Below, piece by piece: positions 8,441-16,898 of a stretch of 64,000 nt of DNA. Position 1 is the first letter of the stretch, and each line of letters starts with the position of its first letter. The notes beneath the pieces are model-generated. The model was not told the DNA's origin. It ran no database searches and worked only from the letters and a program-made list of their open reading frames with translations. Made by a program: the position numbers and the translations under genes. The stretch comes from Puteibacter caeruleilacunae. Lineage in GTDB: Bacteria; Bacteroidota; Bacteroidia; Bacteroidales; Prolixibacteraceae. The stretch is from NCBI GenBank assembly GCA_005217565.1, contig SJCO01000001.1, positions 437,893-501,892 of the forward strand, given 5' to 3'.

Positions 8441-10045
8441 ATGAAACGACTAGTATTATTAGCGATAGTTATCGTCTTATGTGCTTCTTCTTTTGCACAG
8501 GAGAAAGTTGCCTATAATGGTAAAGAATGGCGGCGAAAGCAGAATCGGGAAGAGTTTGCCCTGATGATAAAAGGTAAGCCAGATGAGGCTATTAAGCATA
8601 TGGAGGACTTCCTGAAGAGTGGAAAGGCTGATACTGCTGAGGTAGTATTCGGACTAAGTGTTGCTCATTTTATTAAGGGTGATGTGAAGAACGGAACTGC
8701 ATGGTTTAGTCGTGCTTTAGGTGCCGGTATTGCTGTAGAGCGCTTTATGGCAGGCCCCCGTGATATCTTTAAACCGCTATATACATCTAAAGTATTTAAA
8801 AGAGCTGTAGGAACTCATGAATTGATTCATGGACCGATGTTAGGTGCAGTAACTGATACTGAAGCAAGGGTCTGGATTCGTACCTTTCATGAGGTTGAAT
8901 TTAAAGTCAGCATAGCTACAGATATGGCAATGAAGAATGTTATTGGCTCCTTTATTGGCACTACTGCTGAAGAGGATGATTTTACTGGAATTGCTCAAAT
9001 CACCGAACTAAAAGCTAAAACTAAGTACTACTATACATTAGAAGTTCAGGGAAAACGAATTGAAGGTACACATCATTTCACAACATTTGCTAAAGAAGGA
9101 AGTAAAGGTAAGGTGCGTATTGGTTTTGGAGGTTGTGCTGCTTACAATCCTGAATTTGAACACATGTGGAAGGTGATTGAAAATCGCAATCCTGATGCCT
9201 TCCTAATTCTGGGAGACAATGTCTATATCGATCATCCTGAATCTCCCGAGACACAGCGTTTCTGCTATTATCAGCGTGAATCATCACCTCATTTCAAAAG
9301 CATGACAAGTAATATCCCTTATTATTCTGTGTGGGATGATCATGATTTTGGGGCTAATGATGCCTTTGGAGGTCCAGAAAGATTTACTCCTAGTTGGAAA
9401 CTGAAGGTACATGATATCTATAAAGAAAACTTTGTGAATCCGTCATACGGTGGAGGAAAAGAAAATCCTGGTATTTGGTATAATTTTACCATCGGAGATG
9501 TTGAGTTCTTTATGATTGATACCCGTTACTACAGAACATCGTCTAATGCCAAGCAACCTAATATGCTGGGGACTTATCAGATGGAATGGCTGAAAAAAAC
9601 GTTGAAAGAATCAACTGCTACATTTAAGGTAATTGTTTCTTCTATTCCATGGTCTGATGCGGCAAAAGACGCCATGGATGGAAGGTATGATACATGGCGA
9701 GGTTATCCTGAAGAGCGAAAGGAGATATTCGATTATCTAACTGCTAACAAGATAGAGGGGGTAATTTTATTGGCAGCCGACCGACATCGTCATGATGTGT
9801 GGAAGCACAAACGTGAAAATGATTATGCGTTGTACGAGTTTACCAGTTCACGTCTCACAAATATCCACTATCATGAGTTAAGGAAAGATGCCTTGTTTGG
9901 ATATAACGAAAAGAATGGTTTTGCCGTATTGGAATTTGAAACAGATCGAAAGGTTCCTGTATTAACCTATAAGATCATCAATATAGATAATGAATTGATT
10001 AACCAGATAAAGGTGTACTATCATCAGATACAGACACCGAAATGA
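8441..10045 (+). CDS. PhoD-like metallophosphatase with N-terminal helical (TPR-like) region
   Basis: 534 aa with a signal peptide cleaved after SSFA (about residue 19). Residues 30-120 are helical with a TPR-like layout (EAIKHMEDFLKSG ... GLSVAHFIKGDVKNGTAWFSRAL). A PhoD N-terminal beta domain follows (GAVTDTEARVWIRT), then the PhoD/metallophosphatase catalytic domain: GGCAAYNPE, LGDNVYID, VWDDHDFGANDA, and AADRHRHD near the end. The family contains alkaline phosphatases and phosphodiesterases. The position between sulfatases and a glycosidase suggests the substrate could be a glycan-linked or released phosphate ester; that is inference. Confidence 0.88.
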   Translation: MKRLVLLAIVIVLCASSFAQEKVAYNGKEWRRKQNREEFALMIKGKPDEAIKHMEDFLKSGKADTAEVVFGLSVAHFIKGDVKNGTAWFSRALGAGIAVERFMAGPRDIFKPLYTSKVFKRAVGTHELIHGPMLGAVTDTEARVWIRTFHEVEFKVSIATDMAMKNVIGSFIGTTAEEDDFTGIAQITELKAKTKYYYTLEVQGKRIEGTHHFTTFAKEGSKGKVRIGFGGCAAYNPEFEHMWKVIENRNPDAFLILGDNVYIDHPESPETQRFCYYQRESSPHFKSMTSNIPYYSVWDDHDFGANDAFGGPERFTPSWKLKVHDIYKENFVNPSYGGGKENPGIWYNFTIGDVEFFMIDTRYYRTSSNAKQPNMLGTYQMEWLKKTLKESTATFKVIVSSIPWSDAAKDAMDGRYDTWRGYPEERKEIFDYLTANKIEGVILLAADRHRHDVWKHKRENDYALYEFTSSRLTNIHYHELRKDALFGYNEKNGFAVLEFETDRKVPVLTYKIINIDNELINQIKVYYHQIQTPK

Positions 10046-10117
10046 TAAATATGAACTGTTGACGTGATCTTTGAAAGATGCTTTGCAGGTATGATGAGTG
10101 TCTACTTCACTATCTGC

Positions 10118-10186
10118 TTAACCAGATGAGCTTCCTACGAAGAATTGTCGATGGTGTTTTTTAATTAAATGTTTTAACCAGATGAG
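10118..10186 (+). repeat. 13-nt direct repeat upstream of the glycosidase
   Basis: TTAACCAGATGAG occurs at 10118-10130 and again at 10174-10186, where its last five bases include the glycosidase start codon. The 56-nt spacing suggests a small local duplication of the initiation region. Confidence 0.6.
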
Positions 10187-12281
10187 AAAAAGAACAATTA
10201 TTACAGTAATTGTAATGTGTATGGCGATTGGACAGCTTTTTGCCGGTAATGCTGTTAACCAGTCGTTGAAAAGCGTAAAGTGGGAGTACGGTTCTGCCGA
10301 GATGATTGACGATACTTTGGTATTGAAGAACGACAAGGTGGAAGTGAAGTATTTATGGAATGAGGGGGATATTATCCTGTTATCAATTAAGGATTTAAAG
10401 TCGGACTACTTGGTGAATATGAGTGCTAAGAAAAGTGGTTTTGCCTATCCTGGAGTTGCAGCTAAGGTGTTGAAAGCGAACATTGAAGGTGGCGTTGTTG
10501 TAGATGCTGTTGGAGAGAATGATCACATTGAAGTAGCTGTTACTACAAGTTACCAAAATGTTGATGTGAAGCGCACGTTGAAGATGTATCCTGGAGCTTC
10601 GGCATGTTTTATGGATTATGCCATGAAGGGAAGTGTTGCCAAAGCTACAGGGGAAAAGGATGATCAGGTTGGTCATACTGGAGTTGAAAAGCCAGTAAAG
10701 AAATCGAAGATAACAGTATCAACCATGGAGCAAATTTCCTTGCCAGGACGTAACCTTAAAATGAAGTCTGCCAAATTCTATGGTGTTACCGATAATAACA
10801 ATAACCTTGTTGATGAACGTGAGGTGATTAGTTATCATGGGATTTCAATGAAAGGGAACATCCTAACAGTTCAAGATCCTCAGAGTGATCTAGGTATTTT
10901 TATCTACAAAAAAGCTCCTTTAGAGGAGGCTTATCCCGATTATCCAGGGTATGATTTTAAAATCTCAGGACAGAAGATTAGCGTTGCAGGAATTGGTATA
11001 CCTGCTAAAATGATCAAAGAGAATGAGTGGACCGAAGGATATGGCGTAGCAGTGGGACTTGCAGCATCGAACAGTGATTTAGATGTGCTGACAGCTTTAC
11101 GAAATACAAAGCAGGCAGAGTGTAATTACATTCCTGAGGTTAATGATATGGTGTTGATGAACACTTGGGGGGATCGATCGCGAGATGCTCGTATGAGCGA
11201 AAAGTTTATTCTTGCAGAGCTGGATCGATGCAAAGAGTTAGGTATTACCCATTTTCAGTTAGATGATGGTTGGCAAGCTGGTTTGTCTCATAACTCTGCT
11301 TTTAAAGGAAAAGAGAAAGCCTGGGCCAAGTGGAAAATGGAAGATTGGTTACCTCATGCTGAGCGTTTTCCTAATGGAATGGAGCCTATTGTTGCAAAAG
11401 GTAAGCGTTTGGGGATCGAAATAGGATTGTGGTTTAATCCAAGTTCACACAATGATTATGAAGCATGGGAGAATGATGCAACTATTCTAATCGGACTTTA
11501 TAAGCGTTACGGTATTCGTATATTTAAGATCGATGGAATGATGATCAACAATAAGCAGGGAGAAATCAACTTTAAGAAATTCTATCGCAAAGTGATTGAA
11601 GGAACAGATGGTGAAGTGATATTTAACCTTGACGTGACTGCTGGTCGCCGTTTTGGATATAATTTCCTTGAGGCTAACAATAACATCTTCCTCGAAAACC
11701 GTTATACTGATTGGGGTGGATACTACCCATTTCGTACACTAAGAAATCTTTGGATGCTTAGTCGCTATATTGCACCACAAAATCTACAGATTGAATTTCT
11801 GAATAAGTGGCGTAATGCTAACCGTTATGGTAAAGATCCATTAGGGCCTAACAATGTGCCTTTTGATTATACATTTGCAATAACAATGATGGCACAACCC
11901 TTGGCATGGTTCGAAGCAAGTGGTTTACCTGAAGAAGGATTAAAAGTTGCTCCTGTAATTAAAGCGTATAACAAACATCGTAATCAAATTCATAGTGGTG
12001 TTATTCTTCCAATAGGTAATACGCCTGATGGAATGAGCTGGACAGGTTTCCAGAGTGTTATCAATGAGAAAGAGGGTTATATCCTTGTATTCAGAGAATG
12101 GAATGAGTACGATAATGAATCGTTGAAAACCTGGTTTAAAAACGGTGACCATGTTGTACTTTCCAAGATTGTTGGACAAGGTGAAGATCGTTTAACCAAA
12201 ACCGTTGGTCGTAATGGTGTTGTTGAGTTTACCTTGCCTGTAAAGCATAGCTATGCACTGTATAAGTATCATATTAAGTAG
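10182..12281 (+). CDS. GH36-like (clan GH-D) glycoside hydrolase, alpha-galactosidase-type
   Basis: 699 aa with a signal peptide (residues 1-21). Residues about 30-320 form the beta-sandwich domain seen before the barrel in GH36-type enzymes. The TIM barrel starts at VLMNTWGDRS with FQLDDGWQ; the likely nucleophile is D451 in IFKIDG, and the likely acid/base is D510 in RYTDWGGYYPFRTLRNLWML. This would remove terminal alpha-linked galactose or a similar sugar outside the cytoplasm. It sits directly after six sulfatases and a phosphatase, which suggests it acts on a glycan after desulfation. GH27 or an unassigned clan-D family is possible. Confidence 0.8.
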   Translation: MRKRTIITVIVMCMAIGQLFAGNAVNQSLKSVKWEYGSAEMIDDTLVLKNDKVEVKYLWNEGDIILLSIKDLKSDYLVNMSAKKSGFAYPGVAAKVLKANIEGGVVVDAVGENDHIEVAVTTSYQNVDVKRTLKMYPGASACFMDYAMKGSVAKATGEKDDQVGHTGVEKPVKKSKITVSTMEQISLPGRNLKMKSAKFYGVTDNNNNLVDEREVISYHGISMKGNILTVQDPQSDLGIFIYKKAPLEEAYPDYPGYDFKISGQKISVAGIGIPAKMIKENEWTEGYGVAVGLAASNSDLDVLTALRNTKQAECNYIPEVNDMVLMNTWGDRSRDARMSEKFILAELDRCKELGITHFQLDDGWQAGLSHNSAFKGKEKAWAKWKMEDWLPHAERFPNGMEPIVAKGKRLGIEIGLWFNPSSHNDYEAWENDATILIGLYKRYGIRIFKIDGMMINNKQGEINFKKFYRKVIEGTDGEVIFNLDVTAGRRFGYNFLEANNNIFLENRYTDWGGYYPFRTLRNLWMLSRYIAPQNLQIEFLNKWRNANRYGKDPLGPNNVPFDYTFAITMMAQPLAWFEASGLPEEGLKVAPVIKAYNKHRNQIHSGVILPIGNTPDGMSWTGFQSVINEKEGYILVFREWNEYDNESLKTWFKNGDHVVLSKIVGQGEDRLTKTVGRNGVVEFTLPVKHSYALYKYHIK

Positions 12282-12333
12282 GTCGTTCTTATTTCGAACA
12301 GACTGATTAATTTGTGTTTCCCATATAAAAGAG

Positions 12334-12373
12334 AAGATCCTATCCATAATAATTGGGTAGGATCTTTTTTTTA
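12334..12373 (+). terminator. Intrinsic terminator after the glycosidase
   Basis: A 12-bp stem with one G-U pair (12334-12345 with 12355-12366) is followed by a run of nine T residues (12365-12373). It closes the glycan-utilisation block just before the riboswitch promoter. Confidence 0.88.
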
Positions 12374-12401
12374 GATTGTATCAGCTAAAAAGCTATATTT
12401 G
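12371..12401 (+). promoter_or_regulatory. Promoter driving the cobalamin riboswitch
   Basis: The -7 element TATATTTG (12394-12401) is preceded at exactly 19 nt by TTAG (12371-12374), one mismatch from the TTTG -33 element. Transcription would start around 12408, just before the riboswitch. Confidence 0.55.
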
Positions 12402-12413
12402 TGACCGATTAGG

Positions 12414-12580
12414 TAATCGATGATTTCTATTGTCGATGAAAGGGAACTCGGTGAGAATCCGAGGCTGTACCCGCAGCTGTAATCTTCAATTGTTGTTTAA
12501 AATCTACTTCGCCACTGTAGTGTTTTATCATTATGGGAAGGCTTTTAAACCGAAGAGAGCCAGAAGACCTGCCGATCGAA
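12414..12580 (+). ncRNA. Cobalamin (B12) riboswitch
   Basis: The conserved core is present in order: AAAGGGAAC then CGGTGAGAATCCG, GCTGTACCCGCAGCTGT, GCCACTG (12511-12517), GGGAAGG (12535-12541) and the B12 box AGCCAGAAGACCTGCC (12558-12573). This is the class I cobalamin aptamer. About 160 nt of leader follow before the CbiK start codon, which leaves room for an expression platform; I did not identify a clear terminator in it, so control of translation is equally possible. Confidence 0.95.
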
Positions 12581-12710
12581 ATAAGTTTACATTTTGTTTC
12601 CGGGATTAGAAGTAAATGTGAAGAGCCAATATAATTTCAATACCCGACACGGCTTTAGTATGCTCGCTTCTGTTTATGGAATCAGTTAGATTTATTGTAG
12701 TGTAAATTAG

Positions 12711-12746
12711 AAATCTTAAAATCTAATAACCTTTTAAACAAATGAA
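12711..12746 (+). repeat. 36-nt leader repeat, copy 2
   Basis: Matches 6601-6636 with two mismatches and, like that copy, abuts the start codon (here 12742). Confidence 0.7.
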
Positions 12747-13608
12747 GATGAGTTTTAAAGTAAATGTTTTGATCCTTTTTGTTATGCTTGTCGCAGGCAC
12801 AGCTTGTATTGGATCAAAAGAAAAAAAGCAAGAGATGAAAGAAGGTATTCTACTGGTTACTTTTGGATCATCTTATCCAGGTCCTAAAGCTACGTTTGCC
12901 AATATTGAGAATGAAATTCGGAAGCAACATCCTAATACCGATTTGTATTGGGCGTATACTTCGAGAATTATTCGCAAAATCCTGAAGAAGCGTGGGGAGG
13001 TTCTTTTATCGCCTGAAGAGGCATTAAATAAGATGAAGGCGGAAGGCTATACTCAAATTAAACTGCAGTCGTTGCACATTATCCCAGGAACAGAATATAA
13101 TGATCTCAAGGAAACATTAAATACATTCTTAAAGGCAAATCCAACAATTACAGCTCAATTAGGAACACCTTTAATGCAATCTGATAAGGATATGAATTCT
13201 TTGGCTGATTGTATGGTTACTGCCTTCAATAAGGAAAAAGAAGAAGGTGAGGCAGTATTATTTATGGGACATGGCACACATCATGCAGCCAACGAGCGTT
13301 ATGCTCGTTTTCAAAAGATCTTAACACCTAAGGCAGAAAACTTCTTTGTAGGAACCGTTGAGGCTAGTCCTACTTTAGATGATATCGAAGCTAAGTTAAA
13401 GAAGACAGGAATCAAGACTGTTACACTCACTCCGCTAATGTCAGTTGCTGGAGATCATGCAAGTAACGATATGGCGGGAGAGGAAGCAGACAGTTGGAAA
13501 TCGGTATTGGAAGCACGTGGATACACGGTAAAGATAGTTCTTAAAGGATTAGGCGATTACAATGATGTTGTTGATATCTGGATTAATCATTTAGATGCTA
13601 TAAAGTAG
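12742..13608 (+). CDS. cbiK: CbiK-type sirohydrochlorin cobaltochelatase, exported/lipoprotein
   Basis: 288 aa. The CbiK family inserts Co2+ (some members Fe2+) into sirohydrochlorin. Visible family motifs are LLVTFGSSYPG (about 37), SLHIIPGTEY, MGHGTHH with H177, and SVAGDHASNDMAGEE with H239; the two His match the catalytic pair of CbiK enzymes. The N-terminus is a hydrophobic signal ending AGTA-C22, so the protein is probably a periplasm-facing lipoprotein rather than cytosolic. An exported CbiK is known in Desulfovibrio. It is the only gene under the B12 riboswitch here, and no other cobalamin gene is in the window. Confidence 0.88.
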   Translation: MKMSFKVNVLILFVMLVAGTACIGSKEKKQEMKEGILLVTFGSSYPGPKATFANIENEIRKQHPNTDLYWAYTSRIIRKILKKRGEVLLSPEEALNKMKAEGYTQIKLQSLHIIPGTEYNDLKETLNTFLKANPTITAQLGTPLMQSDKDMNSLADCMVTAFNKEKEEGEAVLFMGHGTHHAANERYARFQKILTPKAENFFVGTVEASPTLDDIEAKLKKTGIKTVTLTPLMSVAGDHASNDMAGEEADSWKSVLEARGYTVKIVLKGLGDYNDVVDIWINHLDAIK

Positions 13609-13718
13609 TGCCTGAATATTGTTGTGCAATATTTCTTATGGTCATAGAAATAGCTTATTAAGTAAAACAGTATCTTTGGCTTCCTGAATAATCGCCAGTA
13701 TAATTGGCGATAAAACGA

Positions 13719-14147
13719 ATGATTATGGAATACTTTTACGAAATAGAGATGGAGGTACGCGACTATGAATGCGACCTTCAGGGGATAGTGAATAATTCAG
13801 TATACCAGAATTACCTGGAGCATGCACGTCATCAGTTCCTTGATAAGTATGGTTTGAATTTTGCACAACTTCATAATGATGGTATCGATGGGGTAGTTAC
13901 CCGCATAGAGATTGACTACAAAGATTCTCTACGTCCAGGCGACCGCTTTGTGGTGCGTTTAAATATGACTAAAAAGGGAAATGTACGCTTTGTTTTTAAT
14001 CAGGCCATCTTCCGTAAAAGTGATGACAAATTAATGATTCAGGCTAAAGTATTTGGCGTACTCACCCAGAATCGCAGACCTATTGCGCCTACTGTCTTCG
14101 ATGAGACACTTAAGGCGCACGGACTGGTAATGCAGCAGGAGAAGTAA
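13719..14147 (+). CDS. Acyl-CoA thioesterase, hotdog fold (YbgC/FadM-like)
   Basis: About 142 aa. The N-terminal MEVRDYECDLQGIVNNSVYQNYLEHAR is the 4HBT signature, with the catalytic-type Asp of YECDLQG (usually Y-x-D-x-D/Q-G) followed by N-x-x-Y-x-x-Y-x-E. It should hydrolyse short or aromatic acyl-CoA thioesters in the cytoplasm. An upstream TTG at 13704 is in frame, but ATG 13719 or 13725 is more likely. The gene is alone on its strand and converges with the next gene across a 40-nt hairpin. Confidence 0.85.
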   Translation: MIMEYFYEIEMEVRDYECDLQGIVNNSVYQNYLEHARHQFLDKYGLNFAQLHNDGIDGVVTRIEIDYKDSLRPGDRFVVRLNMTKKGNVRFVFNQAIFRKSDDKLMIQAKVFGVLTQNRRPIAPTVFDETLKAHGLVMQQEK

Positions 14148-14187
14148 TGATTTAGCGGTTGGGTGTTATATCCCAACCGCTAAATCA
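14148..14187. terminator. Perfect 16-bp hairpin filling a convergent gap
   Basis: 14148-14163 pairs perfectly with 14172-14187 around an 8-nt loop. The element begins right after one stop codon and ends right before the other, so it exactly fills the intergenic space. T tracts are weak on both sides; it is presumed a bidirectional terminator. Confidence 0.75.
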
Positions 14188-14919
14188 TTAGTTGCCAATA
14201 TTGAATGGCGACATTGATACTGTTATTTTGTTATAATAAATTGTGGTTGTTGATTCAAATCCAGAATCGGTACCTACTACTAGCCATACTTCACCTTTAT
14301 CGTTCGATGTCACCTGCAGTATCGTACTTAGAATAATTGAAGTAACATTCTTTAATTTGTAGATATTCTGATCGGTACCATTGGCAAAATTATCAATCAT
14401 AGTCATGTCTTTTCCACTATTTGATTGATTGCTTTTATCAATATTCATCAGGTAAAAATCGTCATCATTAAGCACTTTCTTAGGTTCTTTAGTGGTGGCT
14501 CCAACTTTTATATATACGCTTTCACCAGGACTCCCTCCAACGCCAATAGATCCATCGGCAACATTGGTTGCTATTTCCATGGTGTAATGATAGGAATAGT
14601 TTGTATTGGGAACAAGTCCAGTAATTTTCCTCTTGATGAACATGAATAGGTCATCGCTATGATTATTTCCCGACTGCTTAATTGCCCCCTGTGATTGATC
14701 TAAAGGTGCAGGTAACATGCTATGTCCCAATGATAACTCATAGAAATCTTCTGCTCCTTCAGGATAATCGGCAAAATCACCTGTCCATCCCTCCATATCT
14801 GTCTTAAATTGATAACTGAATTGAAGTTCTTCCGGTGCTTTATCAGCAGGAGATTCATCATCACATGCAAAATAGATGCAACACATCAATAGTATTAAAG
14901 GAATGCCAAATAGTTTCAT
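14188..14919 (-). CDS. Hypothetical lipoprotein
   Basis: 243 aa from ATG at 14919; a longer in-frame reading starts at 14970, but the 14919 start gives a clean lipoprotein signal (LLMCCIYFAC then DDES). The mature part is beta-rich with hydrophobic alternation and contains an N-terminal FSYQFKTDMEGWTGDFADYPEG segment like Bacteroidota cell-surface beta-sandwich lipoproteins. I do not recognise the family. It is upstream of nothing on its strand and is separated from the gene behind it by that gene's terminator. Confidence 0.8.
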   Translation of the reverse strand: MKLFGIPLILLMCCIYFACDDESPADKAPEELQFSYQFKTDMEGWTGDFADYPEGAEDFYELSLGHSMLPAPLDQSQGAIKQSGNNHSDDLFMFIKRKITGLVPNTNYSYHYTMEIATNVADGSIGVGGSPGESVYIKVGATTKEPKKVLNDDDFYLMNIDKSNQSNSGKDMTMIDNFANGTDQNIYKLKNVTSIILSTILQVTSNDKGEVWLVVGTDSGFESTTTIYYNKITVSMSPFNIGN

Positions 14920-14986
14920 TAGTTTAAAATATTTTGATTTCACACACCTTATTGATGCGAAGATTTTCAAAAGGTTGCGTCACAGT

Positions 14987-15032
14987 ACAAAAGAAAAGAC
15001 TCCATGCTTGATGAAGTAGCATGGAGTCTTTT
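14987..15032 (-). terminator. Intrinsic terminator of the sigma-factor operon
   Basis: A perfect 15-bp stem (14994-15008 with 15018-15032, AAAAGACTCCATGCT) with a 9-nt loop; read on the minus strand it is followed by TCTTTT. It lies 25 nt after the stop of the gene ending at 15057. Confidence 0.85.
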
Positions 15033-15056
15033 GTATGATGGAGTAATTAATTGTTT

Positions 15057-16190
15057 CTAAAAGCTTAAGTAAACACCTATTCCGAAGCTGCCTTTTTTAT
15101 CTTTAAATGAATAAATGTATTCTGGTTGTATTCCCCAGTATTTTGATGAACGGTATTTCATGAAAACTCTCCAGGTGCCAGCTCCATATATATCCCCACT
15201 GCGGTGAGCAAGATGGCCGACTCCCAAACCAATCCATTCTTGAGGTTTCATATCTTGTCCTCCATTGATATCCATAATGGCATCAACAAAACCATTGTAG
15301 CGCGACCTCCGGCCCATAGGAGTATCTTCTCCAAAACACTTTAACTGATAGCGAAGACCAATACGAGCATTGCCATTTTGTTTTTCATTGAAAGAGCCTG
15401 CAACTAAAAGTCCCATATCTGTCGATAGCTTCCCTTTCACTAGTGAAGTACCAATCATAGGATAGAATCCAATCAGGTAATATGGTGGTCGTTTTCGCCA
15501 GCCTGTATTGTTGATAAAAGTTGGCTCTCCATCATTCATCTTAAAGTTCATTCTTGAGCAAAAATGATAGTAATGACGGTCTTGAATGATTTCAATGCAT
15601 TTCGTGAATACCTTTTCATAGTCGATTTTCAGGTTTTCCAGATTCTCAAGATCGTTAATGTAAAACTTAGTTACATCCTCCATTCTACTCTCAAGTTCTA
15701 TAGCATGTTGCCATTGTACCTTTTTGGTAAGCTTGTTATTTTTCATCACAAATTCTGCATCAGTATTGGTGTTCTTGCGCTCTTTAATTGTAATGATATC
15801 TTCTGAAAACTCATTAGGATGTGAGCGGATATACTTGACACTATCCATCGATATTTCTGATCGATTAATCTTTACCCATTTTCTTTTGAGTCTGATGTGA
15901 TACTTAAAGTCATCATTTAACTCGATAGTTTTAATGGCATTGATTGCAGCTTGAAGCATGTGGTCAAACTCTTCGGTATATTCAGGAATATACTTTGGCC
16001 TGATACGACTCCAGGTATATTTCATGTCCATTCTTTCGCCATTGCCCAAATCGAGTAAAAGATGATCTCGTATCTCTTTTGGGCGATAGCCTGAGTAATT
16101 ACGCTCTTTATCTGGTTTGATTGATACTAGCTGAGCATAACTTGCTATGGTAAGTAATAAAATTGCAATTGTAAATACTGTCCGTTTCAT
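15057..16190 (-). CDS. Hypothetical exported protein, outer-membrane-barrel-like C-terminus
   Basis: 377 aa with a signal peptide cleaved after IASYA (about residue 19). The middle is charged and helical. From about residue 245 it becomes alternating aromatic/hydrophobic strands (YYLIGFYPMIGTSLVKGKLSTDMGLLVAGSF ...) and ends in F (GIGVYLSF), as outer-membrane proteins do. It follows the membrane protein at 16201 by 10 nt and the sigma factor, so it is probably the effector or target of that sigma system. No named family recognised. Confidence 0.8.
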   Translation of the reverse strand: MKRTVFTIAILLLTIASYAQLVSIKPDKERNYSGYRPKEIRDHLLLDLGNGERMDMKYTWSRIRPKYIPEYTEEFDHMLQAAINAIKTIELNDDFKYHIRLKRKWVKINRSEISMDSVKYIRSHPNEFSEDIITIKERKNTNTDAEFVMKNNKLTKKVQWQHAIELESRMEDVTKFYINDLENLENLKIDYEKVFTKCIEIIQDRHYYHFCSRMNFKMNDGEPTFINNTGWRKRPPYYLIGFYPMIGTSLVKGKLSTDMGLLVAGSFNEKQNGNARIGLRYQLKCFGEDTPMGRRSRYNGFVDAIMDINGGQDMKPQEWIGLGVGHLAHRSGDIYGAGTWRVFMKYRSSKYWGIQPEYIYSFKDKKGSFGIGVYLSF

Positions 16191-16200
16191 GTGTGGTTGT

Positions 16201-16827
16201 TTAATTGTTAATGAATTGATTGAACTTTTGTGATATTGATTTTTTATCTCTTTTGGGTGTTGTCTTTAGGGCCAAATTTTCGCTTTCATAATAGACTGGT
16301 AAATCTGGATCATTTTGAATACCAATCTTTTTTTCATTTGTCTGTTCCATTGTGATGTAAACAGGTACACGTTTATCTATAATTGGATGGATTTCGGTTT
16401 TTACCTCATATTTAACTATGATTGGAGCCATTGCCTTCACAGGAACATAACGAATGTTAGCGGTTGTTTCACCTGTAGTTGTTTGTTCAATATCATGCAA
16501 TGTTCCTTGTTCTGAAGCTTGTTGCGATGCTAAAAGCTCCTGTTCCATTTTCTGATAGCCTTTATTGGCCTCCTGAAGCTGTTTATCCCTCTCTTTGATA
16601 GTCGAGACCATTTGCTTGCGTCCTTCGTTTAAATGCCAGTTAACACCTCCTAGAAGTAATACAAGGAAAAGTAGCACTGCAACAGGAATATGCCTGTACC
16701 AGGAATGGCGCTTATTTATCTGGGTGTTTATTTTATTGAATATTTGGTCTTCCCTAAAATTAACTGATGATGGTATCTCATTTAAGTCTTTCAGGTTATC
16801 ATGAAATATATTGTCGAACTGTTTCAT
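16201..16827 (-). CDS. Single-pass membrane protein, probable anti-sigma partner
   Basis: 208 aa from ATG 16827 (MKQFDNIFHDNLKDL); an in-frame upstream extension to 16875 is less likely. Residues 1-45 are cytoplasmic and charged, one transmembrane segment is at about 45-65 (IPVAVLLFLVLLLGGVNW), then a coiled-coil stretch (ERDKQLQEANKGYQKMEQELLASQ) and a periplasmic tail. This layout, directly after an ECF sigma gene, is that of an anti-sigma factor, though no zinc-binding HxxxCxxC motif is visible. Function is inferred from position and topology only. Confidence 0.75.
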   Translation of the reverse strand: MKQFDNIFHDNLKDLNEIPSSVNFREDQIFNKINTQINKRHSWYRHIPVAVLLFLVLLLGGVNWHLNEGRKQMVSTIKERDKQLQEANKGYQKMEQELLASQQASEQGTLHDIEQTTTGETTANIRYVPVKAMAPIIVKYEVKTEIHPIIDKRVPVYITMEQTNEKKIGIQNDPDLPVYYESENLALKTTPKRDKKSISQKFNQFINN

Positions 16828-16898
16828 CTGTTTAAAATTTTTTGATTTCTGAATGTTCAAAAAATTTGAATGCATTCAGGAACTCACATAAATCTGAA

